Shown here: piece by piece, positions 1 through 6,520 of the stretch
Layout: every line of letters starts with the position of its first letter
How positions within the stretch are numbered: position 1 is the stretch's first letter
Assembly: GCA_023230665.1 (NCBI GenBank)
Contig: JALNWY010000153.1
Coordinates: 1-7,557 of the forward strand
Direction: 5' to 3'
DNA from: Deltaproteobacteria bacterium
Lineage (GTDB): Bacteria > Desulfobacterota > Desulfomonilia > UBA1062
Length of the DNA: 7,557 bases
Made by a program: the position numbers and the translations under genes
The notes under the pieces: model-generated
The model's input: only the letters and a program-made list of their open reading frames with translations
What the model was told of the DNA's origin: nothing
The model's database searches: none

Positions 1-510
1 AACGTCGACCTCAGGCAGAAGGTGAAGGAAGGAGACTTCCGGGAGGATCTCTACTATCGGCTCAAGGTGATCACCATAGAGATTCCCCCCTTACGGGAGC
101 GGAAAGAAGACATTCCCGGGCTTGCGCAGATCTTTCTCACCGAGTTCTGCAACCGGGCCGGCAAGAAGATTACGGGCTTCAGCAAGGATGCGGTGGACCT
201 GCTCATGGATCACCGGTGGCCGGGCAATGTGCGCGAGCTCAAGAACGTCATCGAGTCGTCCGTGGTGCTCTGCAGGGACGAGGTGATCACATCCGGCAGC
301 ATCTACCTGCACGATCTGCTGGTGGGGAGAGATGAGAACAAAGACGAGCTCAATCCCCTGGAGGCCCAGGAGAGGGCCATGGTGGTGGACGCCCTGAGGA
401 AGGCGAAGTGGGTCCAGAAGGACGCGGCCGATATCCTGGGCATCTCGCGGCGGGTCATGCACTACAAGATCAAAAAGTTCAAGATACAAGCGGACAAGAA
501 GCTCGCGTGA
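1..510 (+). CDS. Sigma-54-dependent transcriptional activator (NtrC/bEBP family), C-terminal part
   Basis: This is the 3' part of a bacterial enhancer-binding protein; the reading frame is open from base 1, so the start lies before the window and 169 residues are visible. They begin in the AAA+ ATPase domain. The FREDLYYRL segment (visible residues 13-21) carries the two arginines usually assigned as trans-acting fingers, and PPLRERKEDI and WPGNVREL (73-80, sensor II arginine at 78) follow. After a linker, a Fis-type helix-turn-helix spans about 125-163 (QKDAADILGISRRVMHYKIKK). Such proteins bind upstream enhancers and use ATP to open promoters held by sigma-54 RNA polymerase. The Walker motifs, GAFTGA loop and N-terminal sensory domain lie outside, so it cannot be said whether it is a response regulator or a PAS/GAF-controlled activator. 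The GTG at base 22 is an internal valine, not a start. The gene ends convergently with the leftward regulator gene. Family assignment is secure; target genes are unknown. Confidence 0.95.
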   Translation, partial: NVDLRQKVKEGDFREDLYYRLKVITIEIPPLRERKEDIPGLAQIFLTEFCNRAGKKITGFSKDAVDLLMDHRWPGNVRELKNVIESSVVLCRDEVITSGSIYLHDLLVGRDENKDELNPLEAQERAMVVDALRKAKWVQKDAADILGISRRVMHYKIKKFKIQADKKLA

Positions 511-534
511 TCCCGTCGGCTGCATGGCGGGCCG

Positions 535-554
535 CCGCGTGAGGCGCGGGTTTT
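535..554 (+). terminator. Possible weak rho-independent terminator for the rightward activator gene
   Basis: A perfect 5-bp G+C stem (CCGCG at 535-539 and CGCGG at 545-549) with a 5-base loop is followed, after one G, by TTTT and a pyrimidine-rich stretch. It begins 24 bases after the stop codon of the plus-strand gene, in the only gap between the convergent genes. The stem and U-run are both short, so termination may be weak. On the minus strand no T-run follows the stem, so it would not serve the leftward operon. Confidence 0.35.
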
Positions 555-569
555 CCCTCTCCCTCCCGG

Positions 570-1919
570 CTAATCTTCCTTTCGGTCCATCTTCCGGTAC
601 AGGGTCCGGGTCGATATCCCGAGCAGCTTGGAAGCAAGCCCCTTGTCGCCCCCGGTACGTTTGAGCGTCTCTTCCATGAGGATCCGCTCGACCTCCTCCA
701 GGGGTGTTCCCAAAGGGATGGTGACCGATTCGGCCATCTTGGCGCTGCACCGGGCAAGCTCCCGGGGGAGGTCGTCGGCGCCGATGATCCCGTCCCTGTC
801 GAGGACCACGCACCGCTCCATCACGTTTTCCAGCTCGCGCACGTTGCCCGGCCATTCATAGGAGAGGAGCAGCTCCATGGCCTTGGATTCGATCCCGTTG
901 ATGTCCTTGGCGTTTTTTTTGGAAAACCGGTTGATGAAATGCTGTACCAGGTTCGGCACGTCCTCTTTGCGCTCGCTCAGACGGGGCAGCTTGATCGTGA
1001 TGACATTGAGCCTCCAGTAGAGATCCTCCCGGAACAGACCCTCTTTGACCATGGCCGGGAGGTCCTTGTTGGTGGCCGCAATGATCCGGGTGTCGGTATG
1101 GATGGTCTTGTTGCTGCCCAGGCGCTCGAAGTTGCCCTCCTGAAGGATCCTCAGCAGCTTGACCTGGACGGCCTGGGGGACCTCTCCGATCTCGTCGAGG
1201 AAGATGCTTGCCTTGTCCGCCGCCTCGAAGCGGCCTTCCTTACGCGCCGCGGCGCCGGTGAAGGCGCCCTTTTCATAGCCAAAGAGCTCCGACTCGATGA
1301 GGGTCTCGGGGATTGCCGCGCAGTTCACCTTCACCATGGGCCGGGTCCCCCGGGGAGAGAGCTGGTGGATCATGTCGGCGATCACCTCCTTGCCCGTGCC
1401 CGATCCCCCCAGGATCAGGACCGTGGCCTGGCTGGGGGCAACCTGCCGGACGAGCTCCATGATGCTCCTCATCCGGGGACTGGAGGACTCGATGAGCGGG
1501 CCCGACTCGAAGGCCTCGATCCGCTCCTTCATCCGGATGTTGTCCATGGTCAGGATCTGCTTTTCGATGGCCTTGTTGACCGCCTTTAAGATATCGGCCT
1601 TCTTGAACGGTTTGGTGATGTAGTCGTATGCCCCCTGCTTCATGGAGTCGACCGCGGTATCCACCGAGGCATAGCCCGTGATGACGATGACCTCGGTGAA
1701 GGGCGACACGGACTTGCACACCTTGAGCAGCTCCACGCCGTCCATCCCGGCCATCCGGATATCGGTGATCAGGAGGTCGACGCCCCCCTGCCGGATCACC
1801 TTGAAGGCCTCGTCTCCGTTGGACGCTGTCACCACAGAGAACCCCTCCTTGTTCAGGATCTTCTGCAGGGACTCACGTATGCCGATCTCGTCGTCTACGA
1901 CCAGGATCTTTTTGTTCAT
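570..1919 (-). CDS. NtrC-family sigma-54-dependent response regulator
   Basis: This complete 449-residue regulator has the usual three-part NtrC layout and length. The receiver domain (about 4-120) has acidic-pocket Asp9/Asp10, phosphoacceptor Asp53 (LLITDIRM), Thr81 and Lys103. The AAA+ domain (about 142-370) has Walker A GGSGTGKE at 171-178, the sigma-54-contacting GAFTGA loop at 218-223, Walker B ASIFLDE around 237-243, arginine fingers Arg297 and Arg303, and WPGNVREL. A Fis-type helix-turn-helix lies at about 405-445 (ASKLLGISTRTLYRKM). Phosphorylation by a kinase is expected to license oligomerisation and ATP-driven opening of sigma-54 promoters. The start ATG overlaps the TGA of the upstream exported-protein gene (ATGA). 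The nearest Shine-Dalgarno-like sequence (AAGGA) is 12 bases away and weak, which favours translational coupling. The kinase two genes upstream is the likely partner. One oddity: Walker A reads GGSGTGKE rather than the commoner GESGTGKE. No -24/-12 promoter was found in the window, so its regulon lies elsewhere. Confidence 0.96.
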   Translation of the reverse strand: MNKKILVVDDEIGIRESLQKILNKEGFSVVTASNGDEAFKVIRQGGVDLLITDIRMAGMDGVELLKVCKSVSPFTEVIVITGYASVDTAVDSMKQGAYDYITKPFKKADILKAVNKAIEKQILTMDNIRMKERIEAFESGPLIESSSPRMRSIMELVRQVAPSQATVLILGGSGTGKEVIADMIHQLSPRGTRPMVKVNCAAIPETLIESELFGYEKGAFTGAAARKEGRFEAADKASIFLDEIGEVPQAVQVKLLRILQEGNFERLGSNKTIHTDTRIIAATNKDLPAMVKEGLFREDLYWRLNVITIKLPRLSERKEDVPNLVQHFINRFSKKNAKDINGIESKAMELLLSYEWPGNVRELENVMERCVVLDRDGIIGADDLPRELARCSAKMAESVTIPLGTPLEEVERILMEETLKRTGGDKGLASKLLGISTRTLYRKMDRKED

Positions 1920-2974
1920 GGCACAAACGGGTCCTTTTTTATCTCGGCAGCGAGCTCCTGCCGTCCATGGCCGCTGACGGCGACCTCCTCGAACACGGCG
2001 CCGCCCCTGCCGTCGGGTGCATAGAGACAGTAGGTTCCGGCAGGGACGCCGTTGAACTCAAACCGGTTTTTCTTGTCAGGGCGCACCGAGCAGCGAATCG
2101 AATTTTTCTTCAGCTCCGCGAGCGATGCCTTGAGCTGGTCCTCAAGCTGTTTTTTCCCTTCAGTGAAGCCCGCGAGCGCCTTTGCATGGGCCCTGTTTCT
2201 CGCCTCCACGTCAACCTCTGCCTGGTCAATGGCAGAGGTAAGGGGCTTGATCTGCCGGGAAAAGGCGGAGAGAAAGTCCTGCACCTTGACCTGGTCCTTG
2301 TAGCCCTTTTGATCGGCAAAACGCATGTCAGTGATCTCGATGCCGAACTGTTTCGCGGCATCGGTTTTGAGCGCATTGATCTCCTCCGGGCTCAGCTCGC
2401 TGATAAAAAACGAGAATCGTTCAGGGTCATGGCCCCGGTTGGTCAGGGTTTCACCGGGACCCACACCGGAGATCAGGGTTTCGGGGTGCATGAATTCGAG
2501 CACGAGCGAGGTAGTGGTGGGTAGCGGCTTGCCCCCCACCCGCGGGGTATAGGTGATGTCGGTGATGATCCGGTCGGTCGAGTTGCGCACCGTGTAGAAA
2601 AAGGTCACATCGCCCAAGGCAGACGATGACGGCGAGATGGATGCCTCGATGGCCTCCAGGATGACGAACAGGGACGACAGGTGCTTTTTGCGGATAGAGG
2701 CAAGCGTGTCCGCGTATGAGCGGTTTCTTTTTTCGAGCATGCTCTGCGCCTTTTTGACCTGTGCGCCGAGCTCCTCGATCTGGAGCTCGGCGCTCAATGC
2801 CGCGAGCCCGCTCTCATACCCGGCCTTAAGATGCTCCATCATAACCGGGGTGCCTCCCGAGAGGAGATGGGCCTCGGCGATCCCCGGGGGCAACGTGCAC
2901 CTGAGCCCTCCCGCGCACAGGGCAGCAGCGGGAGTCAGAAAGATCATCAATGCGATGGTGGCGGCATGCTTCAT
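1916..2974 (-). CDS. Exported protein of unknown function with two helical and two beta segments, between kinase and regulator genes
   Basis: I do not recognise this 352-residue protein as a named family. Residues 1-21 look like a Sec signal peptide (MKH, hydrophobic core, then ALCA before GG). Cys20 does not sit in a proper lipobox, so a soluble periplasmic protein is more likely than a lipoprotein. About 45-110 is charged and helical, probably coiled coil. About 110-180 looks like a beta-sandwich (FFYTVRNSTDRIITDI, later GVGPGETL), reminiscent of FxLYD-type domains. About 195-290 is again helical and Lys/Glu/Gln-rich. About 292-345 resembles a transthyretin-like or carboxypeptidase-regulatory-like fold (FEFNGVPAGTYCLYA), with Cys295 and Cys316 that could form a disulfide. 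I chose the ATG at 2974 because it shares ATGA with the kinase stop, follows AAGGAGGAGG, and starts the signal peptide; the frame runs 33 codons further upstream but only as kinase-gene shadow. Its position suggests a periplasmic partner of the kinase's Cache sensor, which is an inference. Confidence 0.88.
   Translation of the reverse strand: MKHAATIALMIFLTPAAALCAGGLRCTLPPGIAEAHLLSGGTPVMMEHLKAGYESGLAALSAELQIEELGAQVKKAQSMLEKRNRSYADTLASIRKKHLSSLFVILEAIEASISPSSSALGDVTFFYTVRNSTDRIITDITYTPRVGGKPLPTTTSLVLEFMHPETLISGVGPGETLTNRGHDPERFSFFISELSPEEINALKTDAAKQFGIEITDMRFADQKGYKDQVKVQDFLSAFSRQIKPLTSAIDQAEVDVEARNRAHAKALAGFTEGKKQLEDQLKASLAELKKNSIRCSVRPDKKNRFEFNGVPAGTYCLYAPDGRGGAVFEEVAVSGHGRQELAAEIKKDPFVP
2214..2239. 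repeat. Perfect 9-bp inverted repeat inside the exported-protein gene
   Basis: ACCTCTGCC (2214-2222) and GGCAGAGGT (2231-2239) are exact reverse complements separated by 8 bases. In the mRNA they would form a hairpin at codons about 246-254, where the second helical segment begins. No T-run follows on either strand, so it is not an intrinsic terminator. The structure is certain; a function is not. Confidence 0.6.
2763..2793. repeat. Perfect 12-bp G+C-rich inverted repeat inside the exported-protein gene
   Basis: Bases 2763-2774 (GCGCCGAGCTCC) and 2782-2793 (GGAGCTCGGCGC) are exact reverse complements around a 7-base loop. In the mRNA this is a stable hairpin at codons about 61-71, encoding SAELQIEELGA in the first helical segment. 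No U-run follows. It may slow ribosomes or be a byproduct of helix-favouring Glu/Leu/Ala codons in GC-rich DNA. Confidence 0.65.
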
Positions 2975-5130
2975 GCGTTGGTGGCCTCCTCCTTGATATC
3001 TTGTGTAAAACCAATGGGGATGGAGAAGATAAAGGTCGAGCCCGTGCCCTTCTGGCTTTCCACCTCCACCCATCCGTCGTGTGCGTTGGCGATGTACTGG
3101 ACGAGGGCCAGTCCGAGCCCGGTCCCGTTTTCCTTGGTGGTGAAGTACGGGTCAAATATCCTCCTCAAGTGTTCCTGGGGGACGCCGTAGCCGGTGTCCT
3201 TGACCAGGAGCAGAAAGTTGTCCTTTCTCTTCATGAGGGATATTTCCAGGTTCCCTCCCGAGGGCATGGCGTCTTCTGCATTCTTGATGAGATTTATCAG
3301 AAGCTGCTTGAATTGTCCACGATCGATCATGATATCGGGCAGTGTTTCCGGGCACTTGAGGGTTACCTCCACACCGCGGCGCTTGAGCTCGGGCATGAGC
3401 ATGGACACGACAGACTCGATCTCCCGCCTTGGATCCACCCGTTGCTTCTTGGGGTGGGGGAGCCTGGCATAGGACAGATATTCATCCGTGACCTGGGAAA
3501 GGCGGTCGATCTCCCGCCGTATGACCCGGATCAACTCCCGGGCTTCCTCATTGTCTCCGTTGCCTCCGATCTCATCCTCCAGCAGCTCCGAGTGGAGCAG
3601 CACCGAGGTGAGCGGGTTGCGGATCTCGTGGGCCACGTGGGCGGATATCTGGCCTACGGCGGCGAGCTTTTCCGCCTGGATGAGCTTCTCGGTCAGGGCC
3701 TTTTTTTCAGTGATGTCCACCGCGTACTGAACCACGTAGTCCACCTCCCTCCTGGAGTTGAACATTGGAATGGCGCTGATGTCGAAGAAGTAGGGCTTGC
3801 CCTGGATCTCCATCCGCATGTCGCGCTCGGTGACGATCTGCCCGGTGGTGAAGCACTTGGCCGCGATGTCGGAGTTGCACATGCGCTCGCTTTCCGGAAA
3901 GTCGAGCGAACAGTGCTTGTCCACGATGTCTTCGCGCTTTTTTCCGTAGAGCTCGCAGAGCCGCTCGTTCACGTCGGTGATGATAAAGGCCGCATCGATC
4001 ATGGCGAGATAATGGGGCACCCCGTTGAAGATGGTCTCCAGCCTCTTGTGCGCGATGAGCACGGCCTCGGCCCAGCGGTTGCGTTCGGAGGCCGTGGCGC
4101 GCGCCCGGTTGATCCTCAGGAGGACCAGGGTGGCCGCGACGATGAACCCGATGCTCATGGAGCCAAGCGCCAGGGTGTTTCTGAAGGTGTCGGACATGAG
4201 GTAGATGACCTCGCTGTAGGGCGAGGAGGCGGCCGTGATCCATCTGCGGTTGAGAAAGTGAACAGAGGAAAAGGCCAGAAGTTTCTTGACGGGCTTGGAG
4301 TCGGGAAAGTGCGGGAACAGAAACTCGTACATGCCGTCGTTTTTGAGCTCCATGGCGTCCTTGATGCTCTGGATCCCCTTGATGCTGTGTCCCTGCCGCT
4401 CCATGTTGAGGACGACATCATAGAGGTTCAGGCCGATCCACCGGGGGTTTGGGTGGTAGAGGATCATGCCGGTTTCGTCCACGAGCCAGGCATACCCGGT
4501 CTCAGACGGGCGCAAGGGGGCCACGTAGTGCGCGGTGATGTTCGAAAGGTCGATGGCGCAGCCCAGCACGCCATTGAAGGTGCCGTCGCTTCCCTTTAGG
4601 GGAAAGGAGATGATAAAGGTCTCGAAACGTCCCGGGATATCCTGGTAATGCTCGCCCCCTACCATGATGATATCGGAGACAAAGGGCACATTGAGGTCCC
4701 TTGCCACCCGGAAATAGGTCCTGAAGCTGAAGTCTTTGCCTTGCATCCCCGGGAGCACCTCTCTGGGGTGATGAAGGGCCATGACGCCCTCGGCATTTTC
4801 CCAGAACATGAACGAGACCTTGTTTCTTAAGGACCGATAAGCGTTTTCGAGGGCAATGCTGATCTCCTTCGGGTCTCCGTCGGCAACGGGCTGAATGTGG
4901 GCGGTGAGGCCCAGGACGTTGGTGATGTCGTTCATGTACTGCTCGATGCCCATAGCGGTCTGCTGGGCGAGCAGCATCTGCTCGCGGTTGAATTGATTGG
5001 CCATTTCCCGCTCGACGCCCTTGTAGGAGTATACGGCGAAGAGAACCACGCAACCCAGGACAACGATGCTTCCCATCCAGATGATGATTTCCCAGGATGC
5101 CTCCCTGATAGTGAGCGTATGCCTCTTCAT
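2971..5130 (-). CDS. Membrane sensor histidine kinase (double Cache, PAS, HisKA, HATPase)
   Basis: A 719-residue integral-membrane kinase. Transmembrane helix 1 is at about 14-36. A large periplasmic region (37-320) has the pattern of a double Cache ligand-binding domain (DFSFRTYFRVARDLNVPFVSD at 133-153, GVLGCAIDLSNI, then TGYAWLVDETGMILYHPNP). Transmembrane helix 2 is at about 321-338. No HAMP is evident. A cytoplasmic PAS domain follows at about 362-476, ending in the DITEKK motif. HisKA has phospho-accepting His501 in HEIRNPL. The ATPase domain has N-box Asn617 (LINLIKNAEDAM), D645-x-G-x-G and the GTGLGLAL box at 669-676. All catalytic motifs are intact. Small-molecule binding by Cache is expected to control autophosphorylation and transfer to the regulator encoded two genes downstream. 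The PAS domain has cysteines at 392, 407, 418 and 426, an unusual cluster. The gene begins 28 bases after the pyrophosphorylase stop and ends in an ATGA overlap with the exported-protein gene. The ligand cannot be read from sequence. Confidence 0.95.
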   Translation of the reverse strand: MKRHTLTIREASWEIIIWMGSIVVLGCVVLFAVYSYKGVEREMANQFNREQMLLAQQTAMGIEQYMNDITNVLGLTAHIQPVADGDPKEISIALENAYRSLRNKVSFMFWENAEGVMALHHPREVLPGMQGKDFSFRTYFRVARDLNVPFVSDIIMVGGEHYQDIPGRFETFIISFPLKGSDGTFNGVLGCAIDLSNITAHYVAPLRPSETGYAWLVDETGMILYHPNPRWIGLNLYDVVLNMERQGHSIKGIQSIKDAMELKNDGMYEFLFPHFPDSKPVKKLLAFSSVHFLNRRWITAASSPYSEVIYLMSDTFRNTLALGSMSIGFIVAATLVLLRINRARATASERNRWAEAVLIAHKRLETIFNGVPHYLAMIDAAFIITDVNERLCELYGKKREDIVDKHCSLDFPESERMCNSDIAAKCFTTGQIVTERDMRMEIQGKPYFFDISAIPMFNSRREVDYVVQYAVDITEKKALTEKLIQAEKLAAVGQISAHVAHEIRNPLTSVLLHSELLEDEIGGNGDNEEARELIRVIRREIDRLSQVTDEYLSYARLPHPKKQRVDPRREIESVVSMLMPELKRRGVEVTLKCPETLPDIMIDRGQFKQLLINLIKNAEDAMPSGGNLEISLMKRKDNFLLLVKDTGYGVPQEHLRRIFDPYFTTKENGTGLGLALVQYIANAHDGWVEVESQKGTGSTFIFSIPIGFTQDIKEEATNA
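2985..2994 (-). promoter_or_regulatory. Strong Shine-Dalgarno deciding the start of the exported-protein gene
   Basis: Read on the minus strand the sequence is AAGGAGGAGG, ending 10 bases before the ATG at 2974. It lies inside the 3' end of the kinase gene. It supports the 352-residue start over the longer open frame and should give this gene initiation of its own in addition to coupling through the ATGA overlap. Confidence 0.75.
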
Positions 5131-5158
5131 GGGCTGCCTGCGACCAGGCGTCCTCCCC
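5131..5158 (-). promoter_or_regulatory. Kinase leader: distant Shine-Dalgarno, small hairpin, start codon
   Basis: In this 28-base gap the only good Shine-Dalgarno (minus-strand GGAGGA, 5151-5156) sits 20 bases from the ATG at 5130, too far for normal use. Between them GCCTG (5136-5140) and CAGGC (5145-5149) are perfect reverse complements with a 4-base loop. If the hairpin folds, the remaining spacing is about 6 bases. No in-frame ATG, GTG or TTG lies closer to the Shine-Dalgarno. The geometry is seen directly; a role in initiation is inferred. Confidence 0.45.
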
Positions 5159-6520
5159 TCATGGGATGTATATGTCTTTATCGATCTTCGCCGGCAGGCT
5201 CTTCACCCGCAGGGCGAGGTCGTCTTTTTCCAGGGCGACCAGGGGACTGATCTCGATCAGGCTCGTGCCGGAGACCTCCACCCCCAGATCCTTCAGCCAG
5301 CTCCTGTGGAGCCGGCTCTGCATGATCCGGGAGGTTTCCAGGGAGTCTTCGCCGGTCCTGTTTTTCACCGGGGCGAACTCGTGCTCTCTGAGCACCTCGA
5401 GGGTAACTGACTTTTCCGCCATGGGAAGTGCATCGAAAATAAAGGTCTCGAACTTGATACCTCGGACCTCCACCGGGTTGCCTGCAGGGTCGAGGGCGGG
5501 AATGTTTTTCTCGGCCCTGTGGAAGGGCAGCCGCACGGCGGAGCCGGTAAGCGACTCCACGAAATCGCGCCTGATCATGTGGATCGCGCTGTTTCCTGCC
5601 CAGTAGAGCATCTTGCCCTCGGCGTCGAGGGCGTATCGCATGTCGTCGCTCATGTCGCTGTACTCGACAACGCGGGTCTTCCCCTCGACCTCGGCGATGA
5701 TGCCGACCTTTTCATCAAAGCCTGTTTTCTTCACCACCTTTGACGACATCCCTGCACCCTGAAGGTTGTGCAGGCCGATGAAGAGCGGGTCGCATATCGA
5801 GACCAGCGGGTTGTCCACCTGGAAGTAAAAGATTTCTTCGATGCCCCTGTCCCTCATGGTATCGAGACAGCCGTTCTTTCTCAGGGCGGCCAGCGTGCCT
5901 CCGTGACCGTCAGGGTTCATGAAGAGCCCGCCATAGCGCGAGAGCACAAACCTGCCCTCAAGGGTGATGGATGGCAGCATGCCCTGGACAAAGAAGAAGA
6001 CATCCTGAGGGTCGAGCCCGAAAAACGCATGCCCGGCAAAGAAAGCGCGCGTGTCGGCATCATTGGCACGCGAGGTCATGACAAACAGGGGCACGGCCCG
6101 CCCATGCTTTCTCGACAGGGCGAGCACCTTTTCGGCATGGAGCTGGAACAGGCTTTTCCCGGTCACCGGGGCCACCCCCACCACGCCCTTGGGCGCATCA
6201 ATGCCCAGCCGGGAGCCCTGGCCTCCCGCCACCACCAGGGCCGCGACCCGGCCCTTTCTCAGCAGGTCTTCTCCATGGGCGCGGAAGCGTCCGGCCTTAG
6301 GCGATGCGGAAAACGAGGCCGGCACCACGGGCACCGGCTTTACCTGCACCAGAGCGGGCTCCTGGTAGAGATGCCTTCCCTCCGTCAGCTCGCGGACCAG
6401 CGGGATGCTGATCCCTTTAAGATCTTTTTCGATCTCACTGCGCAAGACGAATCCGGCCCCGGTCTCAAGAAGTTTTGCGATATGATCCTGACCGAGTTGC
6501 CGCAATTTTTCTTCGAGCAT
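5159..6520 (-). CDS. UDP-sugar pyrophosphorylase, UAP1/UDPGP family (probable UDP-N-acetylhexosamine pyrophosphorylase)
   Basis: This 453-residue cytoplasmic nucleotidyltransferase transfers UMP from UTP to a sugar 1-phosphate, giving a UDP-sugar and pyrophosphate. The nucleotide-binding signature AGGQGSRLG is at 98-106, followed by PKG (110-112) and GKSLFQLHAEK. Further UAP1-like blocks are VMTSRAND, MNPDGHGG (201-208), VDNPLV (235-240), the VVEYSDMSDD segment (284-293), AGNSAIH (308-314), KFETFIFDA and EFAPVKN (381-387). These resemble eukaryotic UDP-GlcNAc pyrophosphorylase more than bacterial GlmU or GalU: there is no acetyltransferase or left-handed beta-helix domain. The substrate could be GlcNAc-1-P, GalNAc-1-P or glucose-1-P; sequence alone does not decide. 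The ATG at 6520 is supported by AAAGGAG (6528-6534) seven bases upstream, even though this places the start 56 bases inside rarA. The kinase gene follows after 28 bases, so cotranscription is likely, but a functional link is not evident. Confidence 0.9.
   Translation of the reverse strand: MLEEKLRQLGQDHIAKLLETGAGFVLRSEIEKDLKGISIPLVRELTEGRHLYQEPALVQVKPVPVVPASFSASPKAGRFRAHGEDLLRKGRVAALVVAGGQGSRLGIDAPKGVVGVAPVTGKSLFQLHAEKVLALSRKHGRAVPLFVMTSRANDADTRAFFAGHAFFGLDPQDVFFFVQGMLPSITLEGRFVLSRYGGLFMNPDGHGGTLAALRKNGCLDTMRDRGIEEIFYFQVDNPLVSICDPLFIGLHNLQGAGMSSKVVKKTGFDEKVGIIAEVEGKTRVVEYSDMSDDMRYALDAEGKMLYWAGNSAIHMIRRDFVESLTGSAVRLPFHRAEKNIPALDPAGNPVEVRGIKFETFIFDALPMAEKSVTLEVLREHEFAPVKNRTGEDSLETSRIMQSRLHRSWLKDLGVEVSGTSLIEISPLVALEKDDLALRVKSLPAKIDKDIYIP

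Noticed and set aside
22..24. GTG as the start of the plus-strand activator
   Set aside because: The frame is open and matches the family from base 1 onward, and a start here would delete most of the ATPase domain. It is an internal valine.
2912..2917. Cys20 of the exported protein as a lipoprotein acylation site
   Set aside because: The residues before it (AAAL-C) put leucine at -1 instead of -3, so there is no proper lipobox. Signal peptidase I cleavage after ALCA fits better.
2975..3073. A 33-codon N-terminal extension of the exported protein
   Set aside because: The extension would hide the signal peptide and overlaps the kinase ATPase domain. The ATG at 2974 has a strong Shine-Dalgarno and an ATGA overlap.
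2950..4599. Long open frame (549 codons) on the plus strand opposite the kinase gene
   Set aside because: It is antisense to a kinase whose every catalytic motif is intact. Its translation is low-complexity His/Asp/Gly/Val-rich sequence with no recognisable motif, as expected for the complement of GC-rich codons.
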